From: Cryptomeria japonica
Lineage: Eukaryota; Streptophyta; Pinopsida; Cupressales; Cupressaceae
NCBI RefSeq assembly: GCF_030272615.1
Contig: NC_081410.1
Location: forward strand, 506,997,942 to 507,061,941
DNA: 64,000 bases
Direction of reading: 5' to 3'
Shown piece by piece: positions 12,901 through 25,100 of the stretch. The position numbers were made by a program, and so were the translations under genes. The first letter of the stretch is position 1; every line of letters begins with the position of its first letter. Below the pieces are notes generated by a model. It was not told the origin of the DNA. It worked only from the letters and a program-made list of their open reading frames with translations, and searched no databases.

Positions 12901-14125
12901 TTCTTGTAGGGACATAAATTTCCCTTTATCTCCAGTCATATGATGTGAGCATCCACTATCAATTACCCATTCATCCTTATCTTCAACTTTTGCTACCAGG
13001 GCCTTTTCTTCATTCTTGATAGCCAGTTCTGATTCATCTTCCTTTAAAGCATAGAACACCCATTCCTTTCCATTGTTGTATCCACTAGTAGATTCTTCTA
13101 CCGGTTCATCCCCAGAGTCATTAGTTACTCCTTCCTCATCTGCTATGTAGCATTTTTTACTTTTCTTGAATCTATAACTATTTTGGTTAGGCTTAAAAGA
13201 TTTATTAACTATTTCCTCAAACCTTGCATTCCTTTCAAGACATCTAGATGAAAAATGACCAATCTTATTACATGCAAAACATTTAAAAGGCACTTTTCCT
13301 TCATACTTAATTCTTGACAGTGCTTTAGGTACTCTTCTAGCAAATAAGGCTTCAAGTTGCTCAAATTCTTCATCTTCTTTCCTGATGTCTTCCAATTATT
13401 TTTCATATAGGACTTTCCAATCACGTTTGCTAGTAGATGACAATGATGATGTATGAAAAGCAGGTTTAGACTTTATAGCTTTAGAAGATCCAAATTCTTC
13501 AAGCTCAAAAGTAGATAATTTCCCAATCATAATGTCTCTGTTAACTTAAGTGTTTGCCATTATTCTCAACTCATTAATTGCAGTTGCCTTCATCTTATAA
13601 GCCGGTGGAAGGGCTCTCAAGACTTTGGAAACTATTTCATCTTCACTCCGAAACCCTCCACACTATTAAATTCCCATAACAATCTCATTTACTCTTTCCA
13701 TAAACATAGCAGTTCTTTCATTATCTTACAGCTTTAAGTTTCCATATCTTACCCAGTAACCATCAAGTTTAGCAATTTTGATAGTAGGGTCACCTTCATT
13801 CAAAGTTTTCAAAATGTCCCACATAACCTTTGTCGATGATTTATCAGCCAATCCCATGATCTGTTGATCAGTAAGTGCATACAAGTGGGCTTCTCTAGCT
13901 CTGCAATCATTTTCAATATTCTTATCCAAGTCTACAGGAGTAGGATTTCCAGATATCGGATGATAAGGTGCGTATCCTTTCTCAGTGATCTCCCAAATAT
14001 CCTTGCCAAGACATCTAAGATGAGTCTCCATTCGAATCTTCCATATCCCATTATTTATTCCATCAAGCTTAGGGATTTCTCTTTTGAAAAATAGTTGCCG
14101 GTGGATTACAAGTGTTAGCTGCCAT
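9967..14125 (-). pseudogene. Copia-1 gag-pol polyprotein, interrupted by nonsense codons
   Basis: Almost the whole polyprotein lies in one minus-strand frame, interrupted mainly by stop codons. An early indel separates the first ATG (14125) from the METHL block (14031). In order: gag (14031-13726; the QQIMGLADKS block is typical of this family), zinc knuckle CFACNKIGHFSSRC (~13285-13240), protease DSGCSHHMTG (~12965-12930), GAG-pre LWHKRLCHVNFDC (~12630), integrase core (LIIDDYSRMMW, later PQQNVVVERKN where PQQNGVVERKN is usual), RT (11480-10800, catalytic FVDDIIFG at ~10890) and RNase H (10734-9967; KSTSGGAFFLGKK, YCDNSVAIDISKNPVFH). The relatively preserved frame suggests decay mostly by point mutation. 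It cannot make an intact polyprotein. Confidence 0.92.
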
Positions 14126-14170
14126 AGGATCTACCTCAAGTGGTTAAGCTTCTACAAAAGAGGACCAAAG

Positions 14171-14183
14171 CTCTGATACCAAT
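14171..14183 (-). other. Copia-1 primer-binding site
   Basis: On the minus strand it reads ATTGGTATCAGAG, continuing into CTTTGG, the usual complement of the initiator-Met tRNA 3' end. It abuts the 5' LTR. Confidence 0.88.
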
Positions 14184-15448
14184 TTTTAGGATAATCGGTG
14201 AACAACTAAGAAGGAGGGTAAATTATTTGTTAACAGATTATAACATTTAATCCACAATACAACCTTAAACTGGAGCACATAAATATTTAAATATTAATAA
14301 AGAAGAAATAGATGTCGGTGGACACATATACAGGTAAACAATGCAACTCAACAATTAAATAGATAATCAATGCAAAGAAACCATACCACATAACAACAAT
14401 ATTTGTACATGGAAAACCTAGAAAGGGAAAAACCACAGTGGGAAGCCTACCCATAGTCAGATGATATTTTTGTAGAAACTATGTGTTACAATGAGGGGCC
14501 TACACATACAGGAAGGAACACTGCCTAGAGCGTACTGCTCATTACAAAAGAGTCTCACTGACTATAGAGGTTAAAACCACCTCAAGATATTTGGACAAGA
14601 ATCTAGAATAATGAATTTTCAAAGATAGCATCTACCATGCCTAATTTCAGTCATGATTAAGCTCAATACCGGTGGTCTTTGACTACTTCCTTAATCCTAA
14701 TTTGATCACCTATGATTGACCAAATCTCCATTACATATGATTTTACAATTCATGACCATAATACACGATCTATAATGAGCTCTTACATCATTTTATACCA
14801 ACCCTAAGGCCTAATCCAATTAGGTCGGCCACCTAAAAGATATTACAATAATATCATTACATAAATCCATATTAAAATGATATTCCATGTTGTCTTAAGA
14901 CCAAAACAAGAATAAAAATTCCATAAATCATCTCAAAACATCCCGGTAATGTGTAGAGTACACATTAACATGATACCGGTCCATAACCTAGATAGGCACT
15001 AGACATATTCTGGGTCCACCACTCCAAAGTAATTTCTTCAAGTAGTTGAAGCACAATCAAAGAACATCTTTAGCATCTTGAAATCCATTTAGAAGCCGCA
15101 CCAACACCACTTATGCATCATGTCAAAATTCCTCAGTGAAAGCTCTACCGGTAAAACCTTAAACCAATGTCGGTAAGGGTTTACAAGAATGTATGATAGC
15201 ATATGATTACCAAGTCAATACCAACTGACAAAAGTATGTCCCAAGAGCATGTAACACATAAAATCAAACATACTCCATTGATCCAAACATGTTAGAAGTG
15301 TCCAACAAATAGTCTCTTTTGCCAGTAACACTAGATCTCCTACCAATAACCAAAACCTATCTGCCGGTAACCATCCATAACAGCTAGTGTTAACATCAAT
15401 GACAAAAAATCAATGCAACATATAACCAATTCATCCATAATGCCAATA
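14184..15448 (-). repeat. Copia-1 5' LTR
   Basis: It is 1,265 bp. It shares CGGTGAACAACT, GGGAAAAACCACAGTGGG and CATGTTAGAAGTGTCCAAC with the other copy. It includes ~100 bp (14220-14330) missing from the 3' LTR. Confidence 0.9.
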
Positions 15449-15618
15449 GTATCTCCTAAGCCATGTTCCTGTCACGACAACATACACTATTGGGTACTCA
15501 ATACCCTCTTCGTCAATGATTGTGATTGTCAATTTTCTTTTAGGCTGAACATAGTGATATAAAAACTAATTTGTTCCTTCTTCATTGTTCTCTTTTGCAA
15601 CAACTACATACACATGAC

Positions 15619-15719
15619 CTGCATTTTATAAAGTAATAATTAATACCAAAAACAAAGTGTGATGTACAACAAAATGAACCAAAAAGAATACTTAGAAAAA
15701 AATTAACTCAAAAAATCAC
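15619..15719 (-). other. Probable intron near the 3' end of gene A
   Basis: On the minus strand, GATTTAG|GTGATTTT at the donor and ATGCAG|GTCATGTG at the acceptor join in phase as D-L-G-H-V-Y-V-V-V, restoring one frame. It is 101 bp. An intron argues that gene A was transcribed as an ordinary nuclear gene or DNA-transposon gene and not as a retrocopy. Confidence 0.65.
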
Positions 15720-16231
15720 CTAAATCCACTAGGTCAGATACATGGTTAAAATCCATTGATGTCTCTATTTGGCTCAATTGTAGTGCTTTGGGAATTTGAT
15801 ATATATCAATGGGAACCAATGATCTACAAGACTATCTGTCAACCCACTCTTGTCATTCACATTATTCCCACAAAAAAAACATGCATGAAGAGAAAAAACA
15901 TACCATCTGTCTCATATAAATTACTAGGGAACTTGCATTTGAACTCATAAATGAGTGCATGTCACTCGATCCGACAATTGTACAATAATATAGATAATTT
16001 TCAATGTTAGATTCAGTGATCAACCAAAAATATCTATGAACCATTGATGTACATGGATTACATGGACCCATCATAGAGTTATAGCATCGCACAATTGTTT
16101 CTACATCTATCAACTTAGCACCACCTTCGTACTTCAATTCTTCTCTAGCTAGGGCTCTTTTTAAACATGCTCTTTCACCATCATTCTCTCCCTTGCCATG
16201 TCCAGCCTCAGTGAAATTCCAAAAAAGTTGT

Positions 16232-16283
16232 ACACCACTTGTCATATGCATCCTTGTATACCGCTTTTCATATGCATCCTTGT
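16232..16283 (-). repeat. 26-bp tandem duplication breaking gene A
   Basis: Two 26-bp copies (16232-16257 and 16258-16283) share TCATATGCATCCTTGT and differ at a few bases. Since 26 is not a multiple of three, the duplication shifts the frame exactly where the QFKNATMFYCLTR block passes to the EAGHGKGENDG block, and it encodes TRMHM twice. Confidence 0.85.
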
Positions 16284-18154
16284 CAAGCAATAAAACATCG
16301 TTGCATTTTTGAATTGTGTGGTGCAATTATCTGACCATATTAGGTGTCGATTGTATTGTATGTTTCTTTCCTTAAAATTCTCATAGAAAACTTTAAAGCA
16401 TCCTTGTACGAACTCTGATGAATGAGTACGATCATCACTTATGTAGAAGTGATACTCTCTTACAACTTTTCTATCATCCTCTGTGCTATCATATGCATGC
16501 ATGAATCTTATGTGTACAAAAATGGAAACTTGTGTAGAATGATAATACATAGATTGCACTTCATTTTGAGGTTATAGTGTATAAATTTCAGAAAATAAAC
16601 AATAGAGACAATGGTGCCAAGAGGAATGTTTCCTTACATAACTTGAATTTCTCATCTAACCATCGAGCTCTATGTGTATGCATTATGTACTCATAAACTA
16701 GTTTCTCTTGAAACATTTTCATAAATTCAGCTACACATAAATCATTTTTCACTAACTCGCCTCTTCAAATCTTTTCCATCTTTAACTCCATATGTGATTG
16801 TCTTGTATTTTCCAAAAGAAACTATTTTTGTACCAATTTCATGTGTGCTCTCCAAATATACACATCTTGCTAAACGTTGCAAACCACCACATATAGCACA
16901 AGAACCTTCCAAACATGGCATCTTATAATAAATGCAAGCATCATCTCTATTACATAGTACACTTGAAATAAATTATCTTGCCAACTTAGGAGGTGCTTGT
17001 ATATTGCATTCCTACAAAACATCGTTAGTGTGCAAAGTAGAACAAATATGATGAAAAATATCATAGTGCATGAAAAATTCAATATGCATCCTACAACAAC
17101 ACGTGGTGTGTACATGATTAATCTTAATATAAAAAGGTTCTTCCATTTCAAAAAATCTTTGACAAATTCTTATTTGAGGAAAATTTTCAAGGAATCTTTC
17201 ATAAAATTTTGTTTGAGTCATATCCAATTAGTGTTTGCCATGTGGCTCACGATTTCTAGACCTGATTCACCTTCTAACAACATCTCTTTGGTTGGGAGAA
17301 ACTCTTGTGTTGTCACACACAAAAAATTCAATTAATATTCTAGGTGCATCAACAAGAACCTTGTCTTTGTGTGGTATTCTACCCGAGAATACCCAAAGAG
17401 AATTATTGTTTGGTTCCTCTATTTTTCCCCACTTCTTTAATTCTTTACTTAATGTTGCTTTACTAATGTTTAGTGACTTGTTTTTCTTATTAAGCGATCT
17501 TTTTTTATTTTCTTGATTGTTATGGTTGATGTAATGACACGTCGAGTAACATTAGAATCTTTAGTACATGATTTTGAACTAATAGCTTGATATGAATCAA
17601 ATAGATTTCTCACAATAGTTCTTTTGTTGTTACTTTCAGATGACCTTAGGCCTAGAATTTTCATTGTCTCTCTAAAATTTAAATTTTTAATCATTTGAAA
17701 AATTAATTGACATCTTGCAATTTGATTTAAGTTTTCAAAAGAGTTTTTCTATATTCTTTTAACCATTCTCCTATAAGTTCATTCATTCACTTTATCAGGC
17801 ATTGGCTTCAATATATTCTCATCAATGTCAATTAGATACTTTGGTTTCCTATGAATGATTCTAGGAGGTGTTAACATTGGTGCATTGCGTGCATTGGGTA
17901 CATTGAATTCATCAAATAGGTGTATGTTCATAATTTAATTTATTATTCAATGTGGTCTCTTCTTCAATTAGATTAGGTTCATATGGTAAATCAAATGTCT
18001 CTTCTTCAATTGCATTAGGTGCATTATGTTCATTTGGTAAATTGAATTTAGATGTTGAGGATTACATACCTTCTTGTCTCCTTATTCTTATGTCATGTAA
18101 TTTCTTCATACAATGCCTTTGTCTTTCCTTTTTAGGCTCTCGTTGTTCCACCAT

Positions 18155-18654
18155 TCCTCGCTTGTCCTAAATAGAATCATATTACATATATATGTAAACA
18201 AAAGTTCATAAACAATTAAATAACCATAAATTTGAGAATTATAATTTTTTTTTTGAATCAAAACTATTAGAGAATCACAATAACATTGACAAAAAATAAT
18301 AAGAGACAATTCAATCAATGGAAATCATGCCAAAAAGAAAATTCACTTACTTCTATGTATAAAGCAGTCACAGATGCGCAGACACAATTGCAGTGGGGCC
18401 TTCAACGACCTCAAAAACTTCTTTTGAGGCCATTGAGGCGGTTGGGCAACTAAAACTATATGTCCCAGTACTGTGTACATGGTCTTTTCAGTAACCTCAT
18501 ATGTGTTTTTAGGCCACTATTAATATTCTTGGTACCCCATACACACTTTTGACATTTAAAGACCCCGTACTCGTTGTTAGGCCTTAAAAATGTCTATCAT
18601 ACTAGAAAACTAATAGTCTTAATACCATGTACATGCTTTTTGTAGTAAAGAAAA
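18155..18654. other. Region upstream of gene A, no gene seen
   Basis: It is AT-rich near the gene. From about 18460 it contains degenerate copies of an ACCATGTACATGCTTTTTGTAG-like string (positions ~18470, 18530, 18565, 18630). The same kind of string recurs at 30540-30690, on the far side of the satellite locus. Confidence 0.5.
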
Positions 18655-19215
<561 letters not shown>

Positions 19216-19218
19216 AAA

Positions 19219-19567
19219 ATGTGCATTACTAAAGATTTCCCAAAGCCCAACAATAGGAGGAGTGCAGTTGAGGGATGATGCATAATTAGTTTTGTACAAT
19301 GATTCAAATGCTAAGAATATCAAGGAAAGAATAGCCTCTATTGCTTAGACTGTGGACATTGGGATTATTAGGTCTCCTATTCATCCAGATGGTGATCACT
19401 ACATGGAAGACCTAATTGCAATACAACAATATAAAGTAAGGGAGATAAAGGGGGTAGGGGGAGTGAAAGAGTGAGGAGGGAGAGGGGGAGAGTGAGAGAA
19501 AGAGAGAGGGAGGGAGAGGGAGAGAGGGAGCGGGAGGGAGAGAGAGAGGGAGGTAGAGAGAGAATGT

Positions 19568-19656
<89 letters not shown>

Positions 19657-19884
19657 GAAAAAAGTGCATTACCAAAGATTTCCCAAAGCTCAACAACAAG
19701 AGGAGTGTGTTTGAGGGATGATGCACAATGGGTTTTGTACATTGATTCAAAAAACCAAGAATATCAAGGAAATCATAGCCTCTGCTACTCATTCTATGGA
19801 CCTTGGGATTATTAGGTCTATTGTTCATCCAAATGTTGACCACTACATGGAAAACCTAATTACAATACAACAATATCAAGTAAG
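19219..19884 (+). repeat. ~443-bp tandem duplication of an exon-like block plus GA tract
   Basis: The block starting GTGCATTAC(T/C)AAAGATTTCCC occurs at 19221 and 19664, 443 bp apart. Each unit has ~220 bp of ordinary sequence and the first is followed by a (GA)n tract (19440-19655). The ordinary part translates similarly in both copies, for example GIIRSPIHPDGDHYMEDLIA and GIIRSIVHPNVDHYMENLIT. In both it is followed by GTAAGG (19436, 19880), which looks like a splice donor. I do not recognise the protein. Confidence 0.7.
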
Positions 19885-20046
19885 GGAGATAAAGGGGATA
19901 GGGAGAGAGAAATATGGGGAGAGAGAAGAAGAGAGAGAGGGATGGGGTATGGAGGAAGAGAGAGAGGAGGAGCATGATGGTTTATTATTCTTTTAAGCAG
20001 TATTGGTACTACTTTTTATATTGTAATAATGGTTTATCTTGCCACC
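19885..20046 (+). repeat. Third GA-rich block and spacer
   Basis: Degenerate GAGAGA sequence runs to ~19975. It is followed by a TATTGGTACTACTTTTTATATTG-like spacer that recurs at 29027-29070 on the other side of Copia-2. Confidence 0.7.
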
Positions 20047-20237
20047 TTAGGATATCGTATGACCCCTTAGGATGTCATATACTCCTAGAGGGTCATGTGG
20101 TGTTATGTGGGGTCATACAGTGTCCTATGACCCCTTAGGACATAATATCACCCCATAGGTGTCATTATGGGTCATTTAATATGTCCTTAGGGGTCATATT
20201 GTGTCCTACCACCCTATAAGACCCCATATGACCCCTT
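20047..20237 (+). repeat. TATGACCCCTTAGGACAC-type satellite, left part
   Basis: Degenerate ~22-bp units such as TATGACCCCTTAGGA and the reverse-complement form GGGGTCATATGGTGTCC. The same units form the long array at 51239-53748. It is interrupted at 20237/20238 by Copia-2. Confidence 0.88.
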
Positions 20238-21848
20238 TGTTGAACACAAAGTACCACTGAGAGGGGTATGAATTAGTGGTTCCTAAAATTTTTGACTTTC
20301 AAATCAACTTCAGAATATTAGTTATTCACTTAAACACTAAATAATCAAACCAGTAGAACAAGAAAGAAATACAAAGAGATCATTCACACAAATGTAACTC
20401 TCAACACCAGATTTATGAGGAAAACCCAATGTCAGAAAAAACTCGGTGAGAAAGCTACTAGAGACTACTGCTCCAATCTAGCCTCAAAGGTAAAATATTG
20501 AATTAGAAATATTTAAGGCACCAACCCAAGGAGCACCACCCCTGCACTTTTACGGAATCAACCCAAGGAGTACCAACCCCTACACCAAACTTCAACTTGG
20601 CGATGTATATTGAAATACTATTTGAATACAATTAAGGCTTCGTGTTGCAAATGAATTATGAAACTCTTTGATCAAATAACTCACTATCGGTTGGCAGTCT
20701 TTTCTCCTCCACTGAATCTCACACTACTGGTTGTGTGATTACTTTCTCTGATTCTTGGCCTCTATTATCTCTTCTCTCTCTCTCTCTCTTAGAGTCTCTC
20801 AACATACTGTGTCACACTTAGATGTTGGCTGCTCTGCCACACCTTGTTGGTTTAGCTTAACTATAAAACTATAGTTATGTTGATAGAACCCTCTCACCAG
20901 TATGCTTGCTTACATACTCTGCAACTTTCTTATAACTATTTCTAAGGATACCAATTCTTCTCTTTAACTTAATCTCTCTTTTCTCTTCCTCTTCTCTCCA
21001 GCATCACCTTTATCTATTTCAACTCTCCTCTTTTCTTCGTGATTTCCTGCCAAAAGAAATTCAAACTTTGGAGCGGTTAGGGTTTCCTCTTCCCGACACA
21101 ATCTTCATGAGATCTGATCCAGCTTGTCTTGGATCGATCACCTATCCTTCAAGGATGCATCTATACACACTTTCCGTTATCCAACGCATATTCGCTGAAA
21201 AATGGCAATCTCGAACAAGTTTTGTTGCCTTGAAATCTGTCGACATGTAAAGCTCTTTAGCTGTTTCCTTTTCGAGGTCTTCCTGAATTGGATTTCCTTT
21301 GCATTGATCTAGATGCCAATGACTCCCTGATCTTCCTCTATCATTATTTCTTCCTTGAGCTGCATCAGTTAGGTACAATCCTGTGATTTATGGTTATTTG
21401 ATTTATATAGACTAACAATTTCACCAACCATGTCAATGGTAGTTTTATCAACCTCTACCTATTTATCACCTCGGTTCCATAGGGCATCACCATGGTAAAT
21501 CACTCTTCTCACCAACACATAGTTGGTTCAAACTTGAACATCCAACAAACTCATACCGATACATGCCTTTACTGGTAAGGTCTTCTTCTTTTGCTAACTG
21601 ACAGTGCACATTATACTAATAACACATCTTCACTTGCAGTGGTTTGTGATAACTTTAACATTTTGCCTCTTCATCATACACAAGAAGCCAACTAATAGAA
21701 CGATTTATTGCTCAACATGTTAACACACACATAGCCTTCATCCTGGTTTATGCCTTACTGGTAAATTTCCATTCTATCTTCTCACTCTTATGTGAATTGT
21801 CATCATGCCGCTTGACATCAATGAAAATTTAATGCCAAAATACCAATA
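20238..21848 (-). repeat. Copia-2 3' LTR
   Basis: It is 1,611 bp. On plus it starts TGTTGAACACAAAGTACCAC and ends ATACCAATA, followed at 21851 by the complement of the polypurine tract. It carries a short (CT)n where the other LTR has a long (CT)n(CA)n. Confidence 0.9.
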
Positions 21849-21860
21849 ATCTCCCCCTTT
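21849..21860 (-). other. Copia-2 polypurine tract
   Basis: On the minus strand it reads AAAGGGGGAGAT, abutting the 3' LTR. Confidence 0.85.
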
Positions 21861-22105
21861 GGCATTGATGTCAACTTCTTGCAAGACACTTCATACCAAT
21901 ACGTTTCTCCCCCATTGACACAATGACAAAGGGTATTGTGCACTTCCGCTTTGATTCATACCAAGCTCCCTCTTTTACCACATGAAGCCTTCCTAGACAG
22001 ATGACACAACTCCCAACTTGTGTTGGAGGTACTCAAAAGTGCTTATCGGTAATGGTTTGGTGAAAATGTCTACTACTTGTTCTCTAGTAAGGACATAATC
22101 CATCC

Positions 22106-25100
22106 TTACCTCCTTACCTCATGGCCTTCAACCTTCTCATTGAGAAAGTTATACTTGATAGAAATGTGCTTTGTTCTGGAATGCATGACTGTATTCTTTG
22201 TTATGTTGATTGCACTCAAATTGTTACACCGGATGAGAATAGGATCAGTGATGTCCACCTGTATGTCTTTGAGAGTTTGCTTGATCCAAAGCACCTAAGA
22301 GAAGCATTTAGCAACAACATTGTATTCATCTTCAGTAGTGGATAGAGAGACTGAGTCCTGCTTCTTGTTGTGCCATGAGACCAACTAGTCACCTAGAAAG
22401 AATGCACCACCACTTGTGCTCTTTCGATCATCAATGCAACCTGCCCAATCAGCATCAGTGTATGCTTCCAAGATAAAATCTCCTTGTTTAGGATACCACA
22501 AACCATATCTGAATGTCTCTTGTAGGTACCTAAAGATTTTGCTAACAACATTCATATGTGACTGCTTTGTTGCAGCTTGAAATCTAGCCACCATGCACAC
22601 TGCCTGGACTATATCTGGTCTTGAAGGAGTTAGATACATTAGACTGCCTATCATGGATTTTTAATAGAGTCTGATCCACCTCCAGTGATTCATCATTCTT
22701 GCTCAATTTTTTGTTGGTCACCATGGGGGTACTTATCGGTTTACAATCTTCGAGTTGGAATTTCTTCAAAATCTCCTTTGCATACTTGATTTGTGAGATA
22801 AAAATTCCTTTATCTTGTTGTAATATCTTCAAACCAAGGAAGTAAGTCAATTCACCAAGCATTGACATCTCAAATTCTGACTGCATCTGATTAGCAAATT
22901 CTTTGCAGAGGGTGTTCTCACTGCCTCCAAAGATAATGTCATCTACAGACACAACCACAATGATCATGTGGTTCCCATATTTCTTTATGTACAAATTTCT
23001 ATCAACACTTCCCTCTTTAAATCCCTTCTCCTTAAGATATTGATCTAGTCTTGAGTACCATGCTCTAAGAGCTTTCTTTAGACCATACAAGGCCTTCTTC
23101 AATCAACACACAAATTTCTCATCGTCGTGTAGGAGAAACCCTTTTGGTTGCTCCATGTACACTTCTTCCAAATTTCCATTTAGAAAGGTAGATTTTACAT
23201 CCATTTGGTATACTTTATAACCCTTGTAGGTAGAGTAGGCCAGAAACATTCTAATTGCTTCTAATCTAGCCACCAGTGCAAATTTTTCTTCAAAGTCAAT
23301 CCCCTCTACTTGAGAGTATCCTTTGCACACTAGTCTAGCTTTATGCCTAACAATCTTACCTTCTTCATTCATCTTGTTCTGGTAGAACCCTTTAGTGCCA
23401 ATGTTGTTCTTGTCTTCTGATCTAGGGACTAATTCCCAAGTGTTTTTCTTCTCAATTTGTTGCAGTTCTTCTTCCATGGCATCCATCCATTCTTGTCTTT
23501 TCCTTGCCTCATTGAATGTTTTGGGTTCAACTTCAGTCATGAGGTAGAGGTTAACTTTTTCATCATTCCCAGAAAGTCTTCTTCTAGTCTACACACCATC
23601 ACTCTTATTTCCTAGAATTTTCTCTTCCGGGTGATTCAGCTGAATATACCGGTTGGGGGCCCTCTTGCATGCTTCCTCTGGTTCGATGTTTGACTGAGCT
23701 TCATCATCTTCATCATCAAAGCTATCATACCAGTTGATTTGTGGTTGACATCCTTTGTGCATATCCTCATCAACTCTTACATGCACACTCTCAATGACTC
23801 TTCTTAGTCTTTTGTTGTAGCATTTGTAGGCCTTGTTGTTAGATGAGTAGCCGAGGAAGATTCCTTCATCACTCCTGGAGTAAAAAATTCCTAGACCATC
23901 CATGTCTTTCTTGATAAAGAACTTGCTTCCAAATACTTTGAATTATTTGACTGAAGGCTTCCGGTCATACCAAAACTCATAAGGTGTCATTTTGTTGTTA
24001 GTCCTTAATTGAACCCAGTTCAAGGTATATGCAGTAGTATGAACAACTTCCTTCCAATAAATGTTTGGCAGATTAGCCTCATTTAACATGGTTCTGGCCA
24101 TCTCCTTGACTATCATGTTCTTCCTTTCTACCACACCATTTTGTTGTGGTGTCCTAGAAGCTAAGTATTGCCTTCTAATTCCTTGTTTTTCACAATAATA
24201 TTCAAACTCATTTGAAGTAAACTCTCCACCCTTGTCTGATCTTAGGCATTTTAACCTGTACCCACTTTCTTTACCCACCATCTTTCAAAAGATCTTGAAT
24301 CTTTCAAATTCTTGTGATTTATCTTGCAGAAAGGTGATGCATGTCATTCTTGAGTAGTCATTAATGAAGAGCATAAAGTATCTTTCACCTACAAGTGCTC
24401 TTGTTCTAGCTGGACCACATAGATCTGTATGCATGATTTCAAGTGGCCTTGAGGTGTTGTACTCTTTTGTCTTGAAGCTCACTTTATTTTGCTTACCTTT
24501 TACACATTCATCACAAAATGTCTTTACCGGTTTGATGATGCGTGGAATATTCCTCACACACCCCTTTTTGCCTATTGCAACTAGGTTATCAAAGTTTATG
24601 TTGGCCTAATCTTTGGTTCCACAACCAACTTTGATCTACTTGTCCTATCATGCATTGAGACTCATAGCATTCCTTCATATTATCAATTTTTCCACCTGTT
24701 CTCTTTCCTTCTCCCACAAGTTGACCGGTACTGTTTTTCTTTATCTGGAAACCAGTTGAGTCAAAGGTGAATTTGTAACCTTTGTCACACATCTGACTCA
24801 CACTCAACATATTGTTCTTAAGGCCTTCCACATAATATAGATCACGTGCTTTCAATTTTCCATCAATTCTTAGAGTTCCTTTTCCCTTTATTTTGATGGA
24901 GGAGTTGTCTCCAAACCTTACTAAACCATCGTTCCAGTCTTCAAGTTTGATGAATTTCCTTTTGTCACTAGTCATATTGTTTGAGAAATCACTATCTACA
25001 ACCCATAGATTTTTCCTTTCAGCATGTAAGGTAGTCTGTACTATGAGACTTGATTTTGTCTTTTCCTTTTCTTTCTCAACCCAAACTGGTTTGGTTTCCT

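Larger units (their letters stand above)
8513..15448 (-). mobile_element. Copia-1, complete Ty1/Copia element, decayed
   Basis: This is 6,936 bp in minus orientation, flanked by an exact 5-bp duplication GTATC (8508-8512 and 15449-15453). It has two LTRs, a primer site complementary to tRNA-iMet (14171-14183), a polypurine tract (9681-9690) and gag-protease-integrase-RT-RNase H in Copia order. It lies inside the coding sequence of gene A. The terminal TG is mutated in both LTR copies when read on plus (TATTAGG at 8513, TTTTAGG at 14184, against TGTTAGG in related elements). Confidence 0.93.
15449..18154 (-). pseudogene. Gene A, intron-containing gene of an unnamed family, decayed and split by Copia-1
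   Basis: The likely start is the ATG at 18154, opening a basic stretch (EQREPKKERQRHCMKKL). Then come an acidic segment, PKYLIDIDENI, CQLIFQMIK, NLFDSYQAISS, RRVITSTI (17470-17760), TRVSPNQRDVV (~17290) and EPFYIKINHVHTTCCC (~17110). A middle region (16870-17010) is Cys-rich (PCLEGSCAICGG). Then EYHFYISDDRTHSSEFVQGCF (first 20 residues of interest), LIWSDNCTTQFKN (~16330), TEAGHGKGENDG (~16190) and RALAREELKYEGGAKL. A Cys-containing C-terminal block (MVCFFSSCM) follows near 15900. Stop codons and frameshifts occur throughout. I recall similar HGKGxxDG proteins among unannotated land-plant sequences but cannot name the family. The SDN...QFKN and HGKG blocks suggest a nuclease- or transposase-like core; that is inference. 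Confidence 0.72.
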
